From Antedon mediterranea (lineage: Eukaryota > Echinodermata > Crinoidea > Comatulida > Antedonidae), in NCBI RefSeq assembly GCF_964355755.1, contig NC_092677.1, positions 13,288,601-13,352,600 of the forward strand: a stretch of 64,000 nt of DNA, in the 5' to 3' direction. The notes beneath the pieces are model-generated. The model ran no database searches, was not told the origin of the DNA, and worked only from the letters and a program-made list of their open reading frames with translations. The position numbers and the translations under genes were made by a program. Shown one piece after another: positions 24,397 to 37,799 of the stretch (its first letter is position 1; every line of letters begins with the position of its first letter).

Positions 24397-25957
24397 ATAT
24401 ACAAACATATTTGTTTTTAATGGAAAGGTTCACTGGAATTTTGTGCTAACCTTTTAAATTGGTCCCATTTTGGATTTAAGGGGACCTGACATAATGAAGT
24501 ACTGTATGGTACTCGGGAACTACTACCACTAAGCATTCAATAAACTGGGGTTGGCTTCAATTCCAAGTCATAACACAAGGGAGCCTAGAGAATATAGAAA
24601 ATTAGGGTAAAAGTAACCGTATTGTCTTTTAAACAATACAAAATCTTTTACCAAATCGTTTTTCACTTTTTTCCACTTCCTTCAACATTAAGGTCATCAA
24701 ATGTGACCTTTCAGATTAATATTAGAAAAAAAGTGTATAACAAATAGTTATAAAAATGAACTGAACTAAAAAATGCACTATTAAAATTGTGATTAATTAG
24801 TGAAATAAGTAACTGTATCACAGCAATCAACTACTTGAGTAAAATTTACCAAAAAGTTGAAAAAGCAGATATTAAATTGGATAAAATGACAACCAATTTA
24901 ACTTTTTTTCTTTGTATAAATACACAAGATCTAAACTGAGTTCAAGGGGCAAAGAAAAAACTGATTTTCATTTATAAATGTTGAACATATATTTGAACCT
25001 GACTCTGATGCGATTTTACAACCTTGATAGATTGATTGAACAGTCCCTGGGGCGGTACGATTGCGGGCGGCTTTGAGCTCAAGAGCTGAATGCGCAATTG
25101 ACGGTCCAATTTGCAATGTTCTATCATTGTACAATACATTTTAAATGTAAAATCTATTTACAAAAGTGAGGCTATTTACAGATAGATATTGTAAGTTGAA
25201 AACTTAAGTGAATATGATATTGCTTGCTTTATCTGAATATATGCAAATTGATACAATGTTCTTCTTTATGATTGTATAAGTGCAAGTTCAATTAGAAGGA
25301 AAACATAATTTCATTTTCAATGTAAATAATCTAGGAGACTACTAATTAGTTGTTTCTTACATAATATAAATAGCTTGATTATGTATGTAATGAGTTTAAT
25401 ATCAATTGGATTAAAGTTAATATGACTATTAATAAACAAATAAATTAAGCATTTAGACATGGAGAAAAATGCATAGTGTAAAAACTATTTTCTATTTTTT
25501 TTTAATGTATAGATATTTATAAATAAAAAATTAAAATTTATATTTCCCTTATATTAGAGGTTATGGTAAAAAAAATGTAAAGATATTTTAAATATACTTT
25601 TTTTCCGTGTTATTACTGTTATTTAGGATTTATTTTCAAATCAATAAATTAACTGTTTATAAAAAAAAATGTTTTGCTACACCTTTTTTACATTTGAATA
25701 ACCGTGACACACACATACGCAAATCATGAGAATTCTCGGAAGAAAGCATATTGAATTACTATGATTGGTCACTTTTATACTGGGGCAATACATGCACGCG
25801 TAATGACAACTCAGGACATCTTGGAAAAAAAAACAGACCTCCACAAAATTGTCTTAACACTATGCAAACCTGGTTAAAAGTTGTTACTTTTTGCAAGTGT
25901 GAAAATGGTATTAGCTGGGTTCTAATATATACTACTATATTGCAATTGTTAATATTA
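24397..25957. other. AT-rich DNA with a small G+C-rich island
   Basis: The segment 25020-25110 is markedly G+C-richer than its surroundings and lies in a minus-strand open stretch (24931-25134, 67 codons) with protein-like composition. I see no good splice sites around it and recognise no family. It might be an exon, a conserved noncoding element or neither. Confidence 0.25.
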
Positions 25958-26237
25958 TGCCCCTCAAGTATATACTAAAATCAAACTCCGAATAGGCCAT
26001 TTGGCTGTTTTAATAAACTTAAGGCCTAATAAAAAAAAATTTTCACTTATAAACGGTTAAATTCAACCAAAAAAACATTGGCTGGCATCCAATTTGACTT
26101 TGATAGGCCTAGTAGTTTTTTCTAGGTAAATTTTTTTTTTCGATCCAATCTTTGGTCAAAGGGAATAACTATTTAAAATGGAAATTCAACAATAACAATT
26201 TTGAGACTTATATAGTTCGAAACAATATATCTTTAAA
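25958..26237. mobile_element. MITE family B, copy 3 (left end eroded)
   Basis: Shares AATTCAACCAAAAAAACATT, TTGGCTGGCATCCAATTTGAC and TTTGGTCAAAGGGAATAAC with copy 1 and ends CAATATATCTTTAAA. The left TIR is reduced to GCCCCTCAAG. Confidence 0.85.
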
Positions 26238-27484
26238 CTTTATACAGAGAACACTTAATTGAGTAACAATAGAACTACTAAAAACAAAGTTACGGTACTT
26301 CAATCTAATCATTAACTTCTGTGTGATTTAAATTACCGTAAGTAACATTTAAAGTATTCCTAAAAATAGGACCTAAAGTTTGGTTGCCCCTTGGATGCAT
26401 TCAAATACATAAGCGTAATGGAATTTAATCCTTGTGATTGGTCAAATCTTGCATTACGCTTTATGTCTTTGCGATGCGTCCTTGAGGGAACCACGCTCAA
26501 CAAAGTAGTCACTGATTCATAGCACACGTTATGATATTTCTCGCGACGAACATGAAATATGTGCATCAGCAATATTATAATACAAAATTATTGACGAATG
26601 TCACATATTACAATCAAAATGACCTACAAACCGAACATCACAATATGTATGGCGATCCACGGGCGTAAAAATGATCGGGTTACACGTATTCTAATATGAT
26701 ATGAAATTAAATTGAGGAGGTAATTAATAGCGACCCTAGGTTTAATAACCTTGTCACAATATTTTAGTTTAAAAATGTAACTGATATGATACGTTATTAA
26801 AAAGTTCTTCACAACTTTCTATTATGTATGCTTTCTCTGAATCGTGACAAGGTACAACAAATCAAAGTCGCTATTCACCATAAAACTTAAACTCGCAGAT
26901 ACTTTTATTAATTCGAGGCTAACAATAGCTCGACTCAAATTAGGGTACCTACATTTTTATGGTCCAATATGTTTTTAATATTTGGTATAAAAAATTGTTA
27001 ATAAATTCAGAAATTTGCAATAAATTTTTTACTGCCGAAGGCCTTATGTAGAGATGACTACTGCGTGATATATTTGATCTACGGCCTTAGCATTAGTGTT
27101 AGAACGTTATGGACAAGGCTTACAGCTTAACATCCGAACTGTCGGAAACAACAATTCGTTAGGGAACTTAACAAACGACAAGGTATCACCAAAAGGGGTT
27201 TATTTGACAATCTCTGTAAAAGGGCTTTTTTAGATAGACAATGTTTGAATGATCTAAGGACAAGTGAAATGTATCTCTACAGGCAACACAAAATGAAAAT
27301 TGTCATAAATGCGATTACTATTAGTAATGATTTGACAGACAAAAGTATAAATGAAAGAAATTCTTAGGCCTGAGAGAGAAGAACAACAATTTCTGTATAT
27401 TAAATTGATAATGAACTTTATTCTATCTAATTTTACACTAATGTAACAAAAATTGAGATAAATGAAAAAAAAGATTATAAGAGT
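26238..27484. other. Single-copy DNA, partly less AT-rich
   Basis: 26390-27190 is more mixed in composition and holds two unrecognised minus-strand open stretches (26360-26572 and 26624-26812). No repeats were noticed. Possibly conserved noncoding. Confidence 0.3.
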
Positions 27485-27797
27485 AGCCTAAATCATTTCA
27501 TTTCATTATTTATTTGGTCTATTTGAGTATATACATAACAAACAAAAAATGAAATTGGGGAGATCATGGTCAACCTACGTGAACTTAATCACTGTAGCTG
27601 AGCCGGTTGACCCAACCCCAAAGTTAGTTTACACATAAAAGACATAAAGACAAAATACAGTTACAGCTAATTAAAATGAATATGAACTTTTCTAATGAAG
27701 GCTGATGGGCATTCTAGGACTGCAGCATCTATCAATGGTCTGGGAAGCTGGTCCCAGACACTGGGTAACTTGATTGCTATAGAATGGATGTAGGCCT
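27485..27797 (-). mobile_element. 5'-truncated non-LTR retrotransposon tail, copy 1
   Basis: On the minus strand this holds the last about 40 codons of a reverse-transcriptase ORF, including VWDQLPRPL and SAFIRKVHIHF, then a 3' UTR that aligns with the element at 58869. The tail is AT-rich with GAAAT units. The WDQLP-type ending is typical of CR1/L2-group LINE ORF2 C-termini. The upstream part is absent, which fits target-primed 5' truncation. Confidence 0.85.
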
Positions 27798-29416
27798 AAA
27801 CTGAATAAAGTTAACTATAACTCTAAAATATTAACATATTAAAAACTATAAGTTTTAAAAGTAAGAATAAACAATTTTATTGCAATAGTGTACGTACAAA
27901 AAGAAAAAAAATTTAAAAAAAAATTTGATAGTTGACGATTCTATGGAACAAAGTAATGTATTGTACTACTATTGAAAATCATTTATTTGTAATATGAATA
28001 ATATTAATAATTGTATTTAGGCAACTGAAAAAAAAAATTCAAAGAGGCATATTGTACTTCAAACATTGCTTTCAATTTCATCAAGAATTGATTAAAAAGT
28101 AAGAGTTTTTTCCAAAGAGGAGATGCAATATAAAGATAAGGGGTGTCTACTGTTACTAATTCTTGGTATTTATAAGGATACACTTTTAGAAGTGTACGCA
28201 GTGCACATATGCATTATGGTACATAGAACCAACAGCTTTACATCTCAATTGGAGGACAAGTCAACAAGTTTATTAAGCATCTTATCAGAAAAGTTTTAAA
28301 CTTGTTCTTTCTCATATTGCGCCACGCTGCTCTTGTTACCATGGATGTAAATATGCCGGGAATGAGTATCCACCTTCAAAATATACAACCCCAAAGCCTA
28401 TTTATTTCAAAGCCTCCATCCAGGCAACACAGAAACCCCACCAAGATAAATTCTTGATACATGAAAATACTATTTATATTTGTCTACCCACACTTAGCAC
28501 CCATTCATAGAATTTTAACTACAATTAACCCTGTCCTATCAAACACTTAAACAGCCTCAGATTCTGCATGACAATTAATTAAATTTACATAGTAAAAGTC
28601 ATGAACAACCAGCACTTTAAATCATCCACGTTGCTTTTTCAAACAATATGTAGATAGAGTAAAATCTCTGATTGACAAAAGCTGACATTTCAAATATCAC
28701 TGTGAATTATGTTTATACATTAGGTTAAGGTTATTCCAATGTATTATATTTATTCATAATATGAATTGATATCAATATTACTTACTGTATATATCGCATT
28801 ACACTCATCAGATTACCAATTTCATTTATGTCTTAACTTTATATAATTTGGAACGAAGCATTTGGAATTAACAAGTTCCAGAGTTTTTGATGTGGGATGC
28901 ATGAGCAACTGGCCTTAACAAAAATTCAAATTAATAGTATAATTTAATAATAGCATTTGTTGAAAAGTTTGATGTGATATGATTGTTTCTATCCTGTGTG
29001 CAAGCCTTGCATACAGATGCATAAGTTTTAGCCCAGGATCTGACAACTTTTAAAAGTATAAAATTATATGATTATGTGTAATCAAATAGGTTAGAAAAAG
29101 TTTAAGGAGTAGACTAGCAACAGCCTAAAATATGACATACAGTAGTATATCTTTCAAAACTATTATTTAATATAATATAAAATACTGATTTAAATAAAAC
29201 ATTAAACAGGACAACATAAATCAGATATTTAATTTAAATACGTGTATTTTAAAATATGGTTTAGTTTTTATAACTAAATAAATAATTTCTTTGTAAATTT
29301 CTTCTAATTTTGAATTCATGGTTCATATAAGAATCTGCAACACAGGTACAGTGGTGCGTGGATGAGTAGAAGGCGCGATTTGATACTGGCATCCGATTGG
29401 TTGATGTGAAGCAGCC
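27798..29416. other. AT-rich spacer
   Basis: 28130-28470 is somewhat less AT-rich, without a recognised gene or repeat. Confidence 0.5.
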
Positions 29417-29438
29417 ATATATATATATATATATATAT
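29417..29438. repeat. (AT)11 microsatellite
   Basis: Perfect AT dinucleotide run directly following GCAGCC. Confidence 0.97.
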
Positions 29439-29439
29439 T

Positions 29440-29512
29440 CTACTCAGGTACAAAACATATCTCGAAATTGTTAACAATTTTGACAATAAAGTTATCTTGT
29501 ATCTTGTATCTT
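29440..29512 (+). mobile_element. Possible retroposon 3' end
   Basis: TGACAATAAAGTTATCTTGTATCTTGTATCT-like ending, with two TATCTTG/TTGTATC units after an AATAAAG. Short tandem ends of this kind are typical of L2-like LINEs and their SINEs in invertebrates. No diagnostic body is visible, so the call is tentative. Confidence 0.35.
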
Positions 29513-30942
29513 TGTATATATTGTGGTCCCTTTCTCTCAATTAACAAAATTGTTAGAAAGTTTTGTTGAAAGAAGTATCTTATTCTTTTTGTGACAAAAA
29601 TAGTTTTCAATTGCTCTTGTCAAAACACATGTCACACATTGATCGATAAATATATGGAGGCAACCCTGAGTAACAGTTGATTATACGCTGTACCCTAATA
29701 TAGCAAATTAGTACTGATATTAAACATAACAAATTCATCCGCTGTCATCCGATTACCGGAAACGCAACCCTCTACTTTTGGGTTTCCATAATAAGTTTGC
29801 TTACTTTCTTTCGTCGATGTCAAATGTAATTATGTGAACAGCTTATGACATCTGTCCAAATCTGGGCGATAATACAATTTTATCAAATATCTTGCAGATT
29901 AATTTGTTCTTTACATTAAATCGCGAATGACCAAAAGTGTTCACAATGGTACAAATGATTTGGAAAAGAGGTCAAAAGAATTTATATATCACCAAATTAT
30001 AATTCTGTTCTTGCATATTTTTCCACCTCTAATTTAGGATAAATTCAAACACAAAACTTAGGTAAATTAATTCCATTAAAATGCAAAGCTAGTACACCTG
30101 ATAGTCTTCCATCCTAAAAATTCCCCCAAATTTCATAACTAGGTTTCCCCAGTCCTATACCACAATTGTAGTTTTTTTTCTGAAAATTATTGTTTAACGT
30201 AACCAATAGTGATTGTAACATGAAAACCATTAAGTAACCTGGCCTACCCGACGTTTCTCAAAATGTATGCTATCGCATGCACAAGTTCAAATTTACTACT
30301 GATGAAGGTTTCTTAAAAAAAGAAATGTCTACGTACAACATCAACCGTAACTGACAGAAAAATCGTATCTTATCACAATATAATGGTATACATGAAAATC
30401 CAATACAAGACATGTAAATCAGGTAAAAAACGATGCATACATTAACACATACGTATGACGTACATTAAGAATGCATTAAGACATGTGTATCAGAAACGTA
30501 TTTATAAGACAAAATAACAATTTATCCTAATATATCCCAGAATAAAATATCAAATATTTGTTAATTGTTAATTCTTATTATTTTCTGATTTAACTTGATA
30601 AATTATTGGTGGGTGTTGGATCCATGTTACTTTTAAAACATTTCAATTTTTTGTTGACCGTATTGACTGTGTCAAGGTTCAATAACCACGACTGTATTGT
30701 AACCACTAGAGAGGCGTACTACATCTTTCAATAAAAAACGTAGCATTTTCTATAGTTATTATAAATTCGTCGTTGTTTTTTTTTTTCAACTTCACATCAT
30801 CAAAACAGTATATATCTGAAAAATTATTTGCATAGTATCAACATAACAAGCCAAATTAAGTAGTTTTTCACATTTTCTAGAATGTTTTTAACAATACAAA
30901 ATTAAAACGCAAAATATTATTATATAAACATTTATTACTTAC
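29513..30942. other. AT-rich single-copy DNA
   Basis: No gene or repeat recognised. Confidence 0.5.
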
Positions 30943-31163
30943 TGAATTGGTGACGAAACAGTCACAGTGAAAAAACTGCGTATTAACAAAGTAGGGCAGT
31001 ACTGTACTATACGATAACTTCTATCTGTTAATACATCAAATAAGCAAGTACGCAATGTATTCCCACCGCCTTCTGGTTTCATGACCGGTAGTGAACTTAA
31101 GCATGATGTGAAACTTTTAACATGAACATGATATAAATTATAACCTTTAATAAGTGCAATCAC
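30943..31163 (-). CDS. Weak candidate exon, unknown product
   Basis: The minus strand is open for 74 codons in sequence that is less AT-rich than its flanks. The translation has mixed, protein-like composition (VMKPEGGGNTLRTCLFDVLT in the middle). The open frame runs into a good splice-donor match, CA/GTAAGT, whose GT lies at 30941-30942 on the plus coordinates. The in-frame stop overlaps the donor, so it would be removed if the donor is used. I see no strong acceptor upstream; TTAAAAG and TTATTAAAG are weak. I recognise no domain. It could equally be a chance ORF. Confidence 0.18.
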
Positions 31164-32399
31164 TAATAGGTGTTACATTGACACGAAGGAAACATGAAGA
31201 ATGGTAAAATAATAATAATGTTATTAAATACAGAAACAGTTTTATTTTTATTCATTTTAACAATTATATCTCATATCATGTTTTAGGCAGCGTAAAGCCA
31301 TAAACTAATCAAGATTGATCAATGGAGGCATGGTGGTCATCTTTCATGTGGTCCCATGTTTTTATTATTATAGTCCATCTTATTATGATTAAACATCTAT
31401 AGCACTGGTGTGGTTAAAAGCCCTGCCTTGCATTAAACCCTAGATTAGTTGGGCTGGAGGAATTATTACATTTCGGGTAACATTCATCACAAGACTTTAA
31501 TCACATGCGCAAACACAACCAGCGCGTCGCATTACCTCCAGCGCGTCACATTACCTCAAGGTCAGCACAGGTTGTAAGTATTTTACGCAAAAGCTTGCTA
31601 GGTCTAGACTCAGGCACTCTTAGATTAATGTTACAATAAAAAAACATTTTTAAATCTCGGTATATATTGAAAACATTCCATGTACTTCCTATGTATAGGT
31701 AAAAATTGGTTCATATAATTAAACATTAAATTATAATAGTTTTGTCTACCAATAACAACCCACATCCAAAAATTACTGGTATATAACCATGTTGATATGT
31801 AAACAAATTTAAATAAAAAGTTCAAAACACCACTTTAACACCCAATTTCAATGTGCAAAAATATGTTATCCATGATTTGTTTTGTTGAAACGTTATTATC
31901 TTAATTACATATAGAGATAAATTACGCGCAAATTGTGTAAACGTACGCATGAAATTCATTCGGAATTACATACAGAATACAAGGGAATAAGTACATTTTT
32001 TCTGCAGCTTAAAATCGCTTGCTTCTACCATGCCGATCATCACAGAATTGATTAGCATAAATATGGGTGAGTCTAAGGTCATTAAATCTGACATACGTGG
32101 CAATGATGTCAAAAGCACATAGAAGAATGACTATCAAGTGGTGTTCAGTCAAACATGACATGAAAAGCAATCCGAATTGGACGCATAATCGACAGCCATC
32201 TTGGAAAAATCGTATTTACATTTTACAGATGATTTGTAGGTTTTGAGACATGCTGTTTTTTGAAAGAATGTTGATTTTTGTATGTTTGATAATTATTCGT
32301 GTTTAGTTGTATTATCATTCCCATAGATAATAAATAAAATAATAATCTATTTGGGTAATTAATGTTTAAAGTATTATTAATTTAATTTTAATATGTTAT
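31164..32399. other. Mostly AT-rich DNA with a less AT-rich patch
   Basis: A 20-bp phrase, CCAGCGCGTC(G/A)CATTACCTC, is tandemly duplicated at about 31519-31558. The patch 32010-32230 is less AT-rich and repeat-free, a possible conserved noncoding segment. Confidence 0.35.
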
Positions 32400-32744
32400 T
32401 CATTTATTTATCTTTATTTAACCTTTTTAGTCAAAGACTGGTCTCCCAGATGGCCAAGTTATGATCAGTGGCTGTGTGTCTTAAATCACAATGCAATGTT
32501 TTACATTGTAGTGTAAATACAACAAAACTCCTACTTATTCCAATGGGTCGTTGATGCGACTGTAATAATTCTATAATACATACAGTACAAAAACAATTAC
32601 AAAATATATAACATACTGTAGGTAAAAATGCTGTACTATAATACACAATTTGTTATCTACGGTAAGTTATATATTGTAAAGATCAGTTTGTTCGATATCG
32701 TATTCATCGTCTATTTCAGATTTCGAGTTAGTCTGAAAGACGGA

Positions 32745-32852
32745 TCAACTTAACCATGAAGTTAAATTGTAAGCAATGGTAACCCTTTTCTCCAGTAATC
32801 TCTCTAGCGCATCTAACCAGCCAACTCCTGTAGTGGCACTATACAAAGGATC
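32745..32852 (-). CDS. Candidate terminal coding exon, unknown product
   Basis: Read on the minus strand, a pyrimidine-rich stretch ending TGGTTTCAG is followed by 35 sense codons and TGA (stop at 32745-32747). The translation begins DPLYSATTGVGW, continues LDALERLLEKRV, and ends LTSWLS. Its balanced composition with an amphipathic helix-like middle differs from the hydrophobic chance ORFs nearby. AATAAA-type words lie 330-345 bp downstream (TTTATT on the plus strand at about 32402-32415), so a 3' UTR is possible. I recognise no family and could not identify an upstream exon of the same gene. A 35-codon open stretch can occur by chance. Confidence 0.33.
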   Translation of the reverse strand, partial: DPLYSATTGVGWLDALERLLEKRVTIAYNLTSWLS

Positions 32853-35800
32853 CTGAAACCAGGACAAACTCGATTACAAATTTCATCATGTCATAAATGA
32901 GATTACTGTAGTACATTTGTACATTATGATATGACATAAAACTGGAATATGCTATGTACCTATGACAAGGCCCAAATCAAAGATTTTGTTTGTTTCTTTA
33001 AAGTAGAAAACTACAAATGGTATGAAATCGTATTTTAACTATCAGGATATTGATTTCAAGAATACAGTACTTTCGCTTTAATCATAATAACAAAGATGGC
33101 GTGAAAAAAAGAAAAAAAAAATCGCAAAATTTGATAAGGACGTTGATGGCAGCCTTAGCATTAGAGTATTCGGTTTAATAATTTTAAATATAGATTACCA
33201 AATGTAAACATATTTCAAACGTTTTTATTATGATTTTCTACAGTGATACAAAACAAATGCACTAATGTATGCCAGTACAAGGTACGTTAAAGCATGAATT
33301 GGAACTGCTGAAAATATGTACAAAAGTCATAATAATAGTGAAGAAAAGCTGTCTGTTAACAAAAACATGATGAATGATCTGTAAAGTATGGTAAAATTCC
33401 AAGGTTTATCAAGTTAAATCTTAAAGAGTTACAAACAATGTAAAGTTGACCGAATTCCTCAAGTGATATTACATAACTAAATTAGAAGCAACCTATTGCT
33501 CAGGATATAAACAGTTTGCTGTTCATTGATAAAGATACAACAATACAAGAGTCTTTGGTCCAGTCAGCTTGGAATAAAGTCCAATCTTTCAGAATCTAAA
33601 GGCGATTCTATTACCATCATCAGGCTAAGTTGAGAATTGTCTTGACAATGATAATGACAATTTTTTCATTTATTTGAACGAAAAGGAGAAAAAGCAAATG
33701 CTTATAAAAGAAAGAACCCCATTTAAATACCAATTTCATTAAATAGATAAAAATCCGCTCTTAAATAATAATTGCAAAAGGTTTTCCAACAAAATACAAC
33801 ACATACTATAATAATATGCAAATAAATTTAAAATTTGTATTAAATTCATAATTAGTTGACTTTTACATTTTTAAAAACTTGGTAACACACTTTTTATTAA
33901 GCAAACAATCTTGTAGGCAATAAGGAAGTAGGATGAGTCTCTTGCAGACTTAGTACTATGAATATTGTACAATTGCAATGTAGTTATTATTATGTTAAAA
34001 CGTAAAAACTCTATATTAATTAGTGTAGAGTATACAATAAAAGGTATATCTATTTATAGCAATTAATAAATAGAACAGAATGGTCAATTATGAACTTGAT
34101 TCTATTATAAATCCTGAACCATATCAGAAGGTCAACAAGTAATAACGGTTTAGCATCAATAAGTAATGTCTTTAACACCATGTATAGTTTACTATGGAAG
34201 TAATTGAAAGAAAAAAAAACATCAGGAACGAGAAGTCAGGGCAAAGTTCATGGACATGTACAGCAAAAGATATGAAGATACAACCGAAGAAATCTGGTAG
34301 TTGAAAAAAGTGAAAACCAACAAGAAATGTGGCAGAGTGGGTTTTTGGAACTGGGTCATTGTACCAATTGAACTACCTCCTACCCTATTCCATTTTGCTC
34401 CTCCCCTATTCCATTTTGCAAACTAGAAACAACAATGAAATTTACAGCCTCACTAATTTATTTCTTACACTCCAACACCCCGGTAAACATTATAAAGCTG
34501 TTTTTTAGAACAATAAATAAAAAATATTACAACATAATTATTATGTTAAATAGCATGTTCTAAATATTGAATAAAAAAATAAATTAAAAAAAAACACATT
34601 TAGTTTATGTTAAAATGTTTGGTTTAAACATGTCTTTCATTTTACAAATCAATGTACTGGTGGTGCTACAGTACAGTACGAGTACAACGTGAAAGAAATC
34701 CACCTCTCAAACAAAGAAGTAGATTCATGACATAATCAATGCATGTATAGACCACCGACACACAACAGTTTGTTCCTTTACGTATAAAACAAAAGTCTCA
34801 AACTTGACCTAATTCCAGAATCCACGCTCAAGAAGGTGGGCTTATCAAGTTAGTACTATCACAACTGTAATGTGCTGTAAATATATGGAAAGTAAAAACT
34901 AAAAGAAAACTATAGAGGGCTCACATTCCACAAAGCTTTATTGATACAAAAATACTTCAAACTTGCAAACAAATTCTGCTTTAGGAGACAGCCACAATCA
35001 AAACACCTGTTGATGTCATTCTATGTATTACATATTTTTTGTATTCCTTGAAAATAGAAAAAATCAACCCAGTCCATCTAAAAATAAAAGTTTGAATAAA
35101 GCAATTGAATGTCACATCAAACTTTGTACACAATAAATCAGATATCTTGGCAGATTTATGTCCATACTAGGTTAAAAATATGAAGGGCACCCAGGCCGTT
35201 TTTGTCACAATATACATGAGATATTAATCAGAGGACCCAAGGGATGTAACCTGATACTGCCGCTCAATTATGGTCAGTCAGTTTGCTGCAGTTAGTAACC
35301 AGGATACCTGCTGCATAATACATGTAGGCCTAGATTTCAGACTGTTGATATATGGCCACTAAGGGTATTAGGAGGTAACATGACCCCCATACCAGGTATT
35401 CATTTGGGCTAAAGAGTGTCACCCAGACAGCGTTTTGTTTGTAAATCAAAGTTTACATTTTTGATAGAAAAATATGATTTTTACTTCTTGACATGCCCTT
35501 GTGTGTTACAAACTGGTTATCTCATAAATCAATATTTTGATAAAATAATGAATTTCGGGTGATGACTTTTAGTTTAATAACCTATTTGTTTTGTTTTTTT
35601 TCTGATCATAGTGTTTTAAACGATTTCAAACTAACTTAACAGTTCCATAGCCATAAGAAATTAAGTGGTTCTGTGATCGCAAGAAAAAGTAACAATCCTC
35701 TGTACGGGCCACAGGGTTGTCAAAAAGTGGTCAGGTTGAAACCTTACCAACTATTGGTAGCTATGTCTGTAGTTTTGTGTGTGTTCACAATATTCAAATG

Positions 35801-35904
35801 ATACGATAACAAGTTTACAAGTTAATTTCTTCAAATAAAGCCTCATTCTCACTTGAAGTAAACTACTTTTATAAAATGAAATAATACAAATAAACACACA
35901 TACT
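32853..35904. other. AT-rich single-copy DNA
   Basis: No ORF, tandem array or inverted repeat that I can support. If the exon at 32745 is real, this would be its upstream intron or flank. Confidence 0.45.
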
Positions 35905-36040
35905 TTGGGACACTTTTATAAGGACAGTTTTTTGTGAAATAATTGGTCAACACCTTGGTCAACACCTTGGTCAACACCTTGGTCAACACCTAGTCATGGG
36001 ACACTTTGTTGGGTCACAAACATGTCCCTTAATATGTGGT
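35905..36040. mobile_element. MITE family C fragment with a small internal array
   Basis: GGGACACTTTTATAAGGACA and TGGGACACTTTGTTGGGTCA match the family C elements at 6399 and 44649. Between them sit four 12-bp units GGTCAACACCTT (35945-35992). The ends of the element are not resolved. Confidence 0.6.
35945..35992 (+). repeat. 4 x 12-bp tandem repeat
   Basis: GGTCAACACCTT repeated four times; the last unit ends in TA instead of TT. Confidence 0.97.
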
Positions 36041-37799
36041 TATAAATTAAATCTTTCCTAAATGTTTTTATTTATGTTTGTGGTTATTTTTTTTTACAGA
36101 GGAAGAAAATTTTTTTTTTAAATGTTTCCTCAATTAATTATTTTTTGCTTATAACAAATTGAATACTATTTTTTATCTTTTTTTATAAATATTCAAAATA
36201 ATTCAAAATATTATAGTTTTATTAAAAATTTGTTCGTTTTATTTTTTATATCATTTTACCTCTAAAACTTCTGTCGGTTCAGTGACGGAAATAATCGATT
36301 ATTAAATAATCTAATGACGTAAACGATTTATAAAAAATAATTAAAGAACTTTCATTGTCAACTGAATGAGGGTTTATGTCGAGTTCTGATGACTTAGGAA
36401 AGATTTATTTAAGAAAATATTTTACAAGCTACAAGACAATGTCACAATGTAATAACTTATTTTCAATATGAAACATTTTTTTATAGATTACCCTTGGTTA
36501 TAATAATAAGAATTCCTAAAACTAATGTCAAAAGTTCAAATCATGATCGATAGAGTTCATGGAACTCAACATTTTGTAACAACTGTTGAATGAAGTTAAA
36601 TGGAAAAATGAACAAGTAAAGATTATATAGCTATTCAATACAATTCATAAAGTAGGATGGGCCAATTTATAAATCTATGTCACAAATTCCTTGAGTTTTT
36701 GCTTCAAGGAATTAGTAGTTTGTACAGTTATCCACTTTTTGTGTAGAGTATTTAGGCAAATGCCATAATAAATTGTCAAATATTACAGGAAAACTCCTAA
36801 TTACAGCGCAAGCTAAACCTTAGAAAAAAATCCCATAATACAAAATTGTAGCATGTGACGAACATTTGGCTTGCAGTTACTGAACAAATTATGATATGAA
36901 AAATCGGGTGAAAAAATAAATTTGATTGACAAGCAATTGACGCAAATGTCAGTTGAAGGTCACAGATTCACGAGACTTATAATGATCAGTGCATTCTTCA
37001 AAACATACTTTACATCAGCACTTATTCAATTGATAGTCACTTTATTTAATAAAATGTGATATATTGCATCAAACATACACTTTCTTATATGATATACTGA
37101 TATACCCAGGCTGTCTGCTGACTAAAAGTCTAAGCCACCATCTTAAGGGTTTATACTGACGCAAGATCAGCCTAGGATCAACACACGATGGCTTAAAAAC
37201 TGCCATAAATCTACTTTAAACAATTTCATTATAAATCCCTTTCCCAACAGCTCATTTGCGCCCCTATCTTTAAACTTCTCTCCTTGACGCACTTCATACT
37301 TCCAGCATAAAAGTTCAATGTTAGAAATAAATTCCATTTCAACGCAAAAGAAAAGTTAGTAAGTTAATTAAATGAAATAACTTGCATATAAAAAAACAAG
37401 GCGGAAAAAAAAAACATGTTAAAGGTTTAAAAAATGCTTTTTTACAAGACTTTTTTTAGACACTAATTAGCTCACTAATTCAGGTGAACTAGACTTGCCA
37501 CACAATTTCAAGATTTGTCAAGAAGTGTCAAATCATGTCTGCTTGCCATTTTTCAAGCCGACATGCTTTGTACATCCATGGCAGGACCAGTTCACCAAAA
37601 GAACACATACTTGTGTTGAAAAATGTGGAAAGAGCAAATTCTAAGACAGCACCATGGAGCAAGCGAGCCATAAACCAGTGCCAATATGCATTACTGGTTC
37701 AAAGGAACTCTACACCACTTCAACTGCTCTGCCAACCAACATTTTAATGAACATCTACTGAAAATATTTCTGGTAGTCAATCCTCTACTATTTTCGAAG
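36041..37799. other. AT-rich DNA, then mixed sequence
   Basis: 36041-37460 shows no recognised feature. 37460-37799 is less AT-rich with one 70-codon plus-strand ORF without recognisable similarity. It may be the 3' part of the SINE called at 37800, read on the minus strand. Confidence 0.4.
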
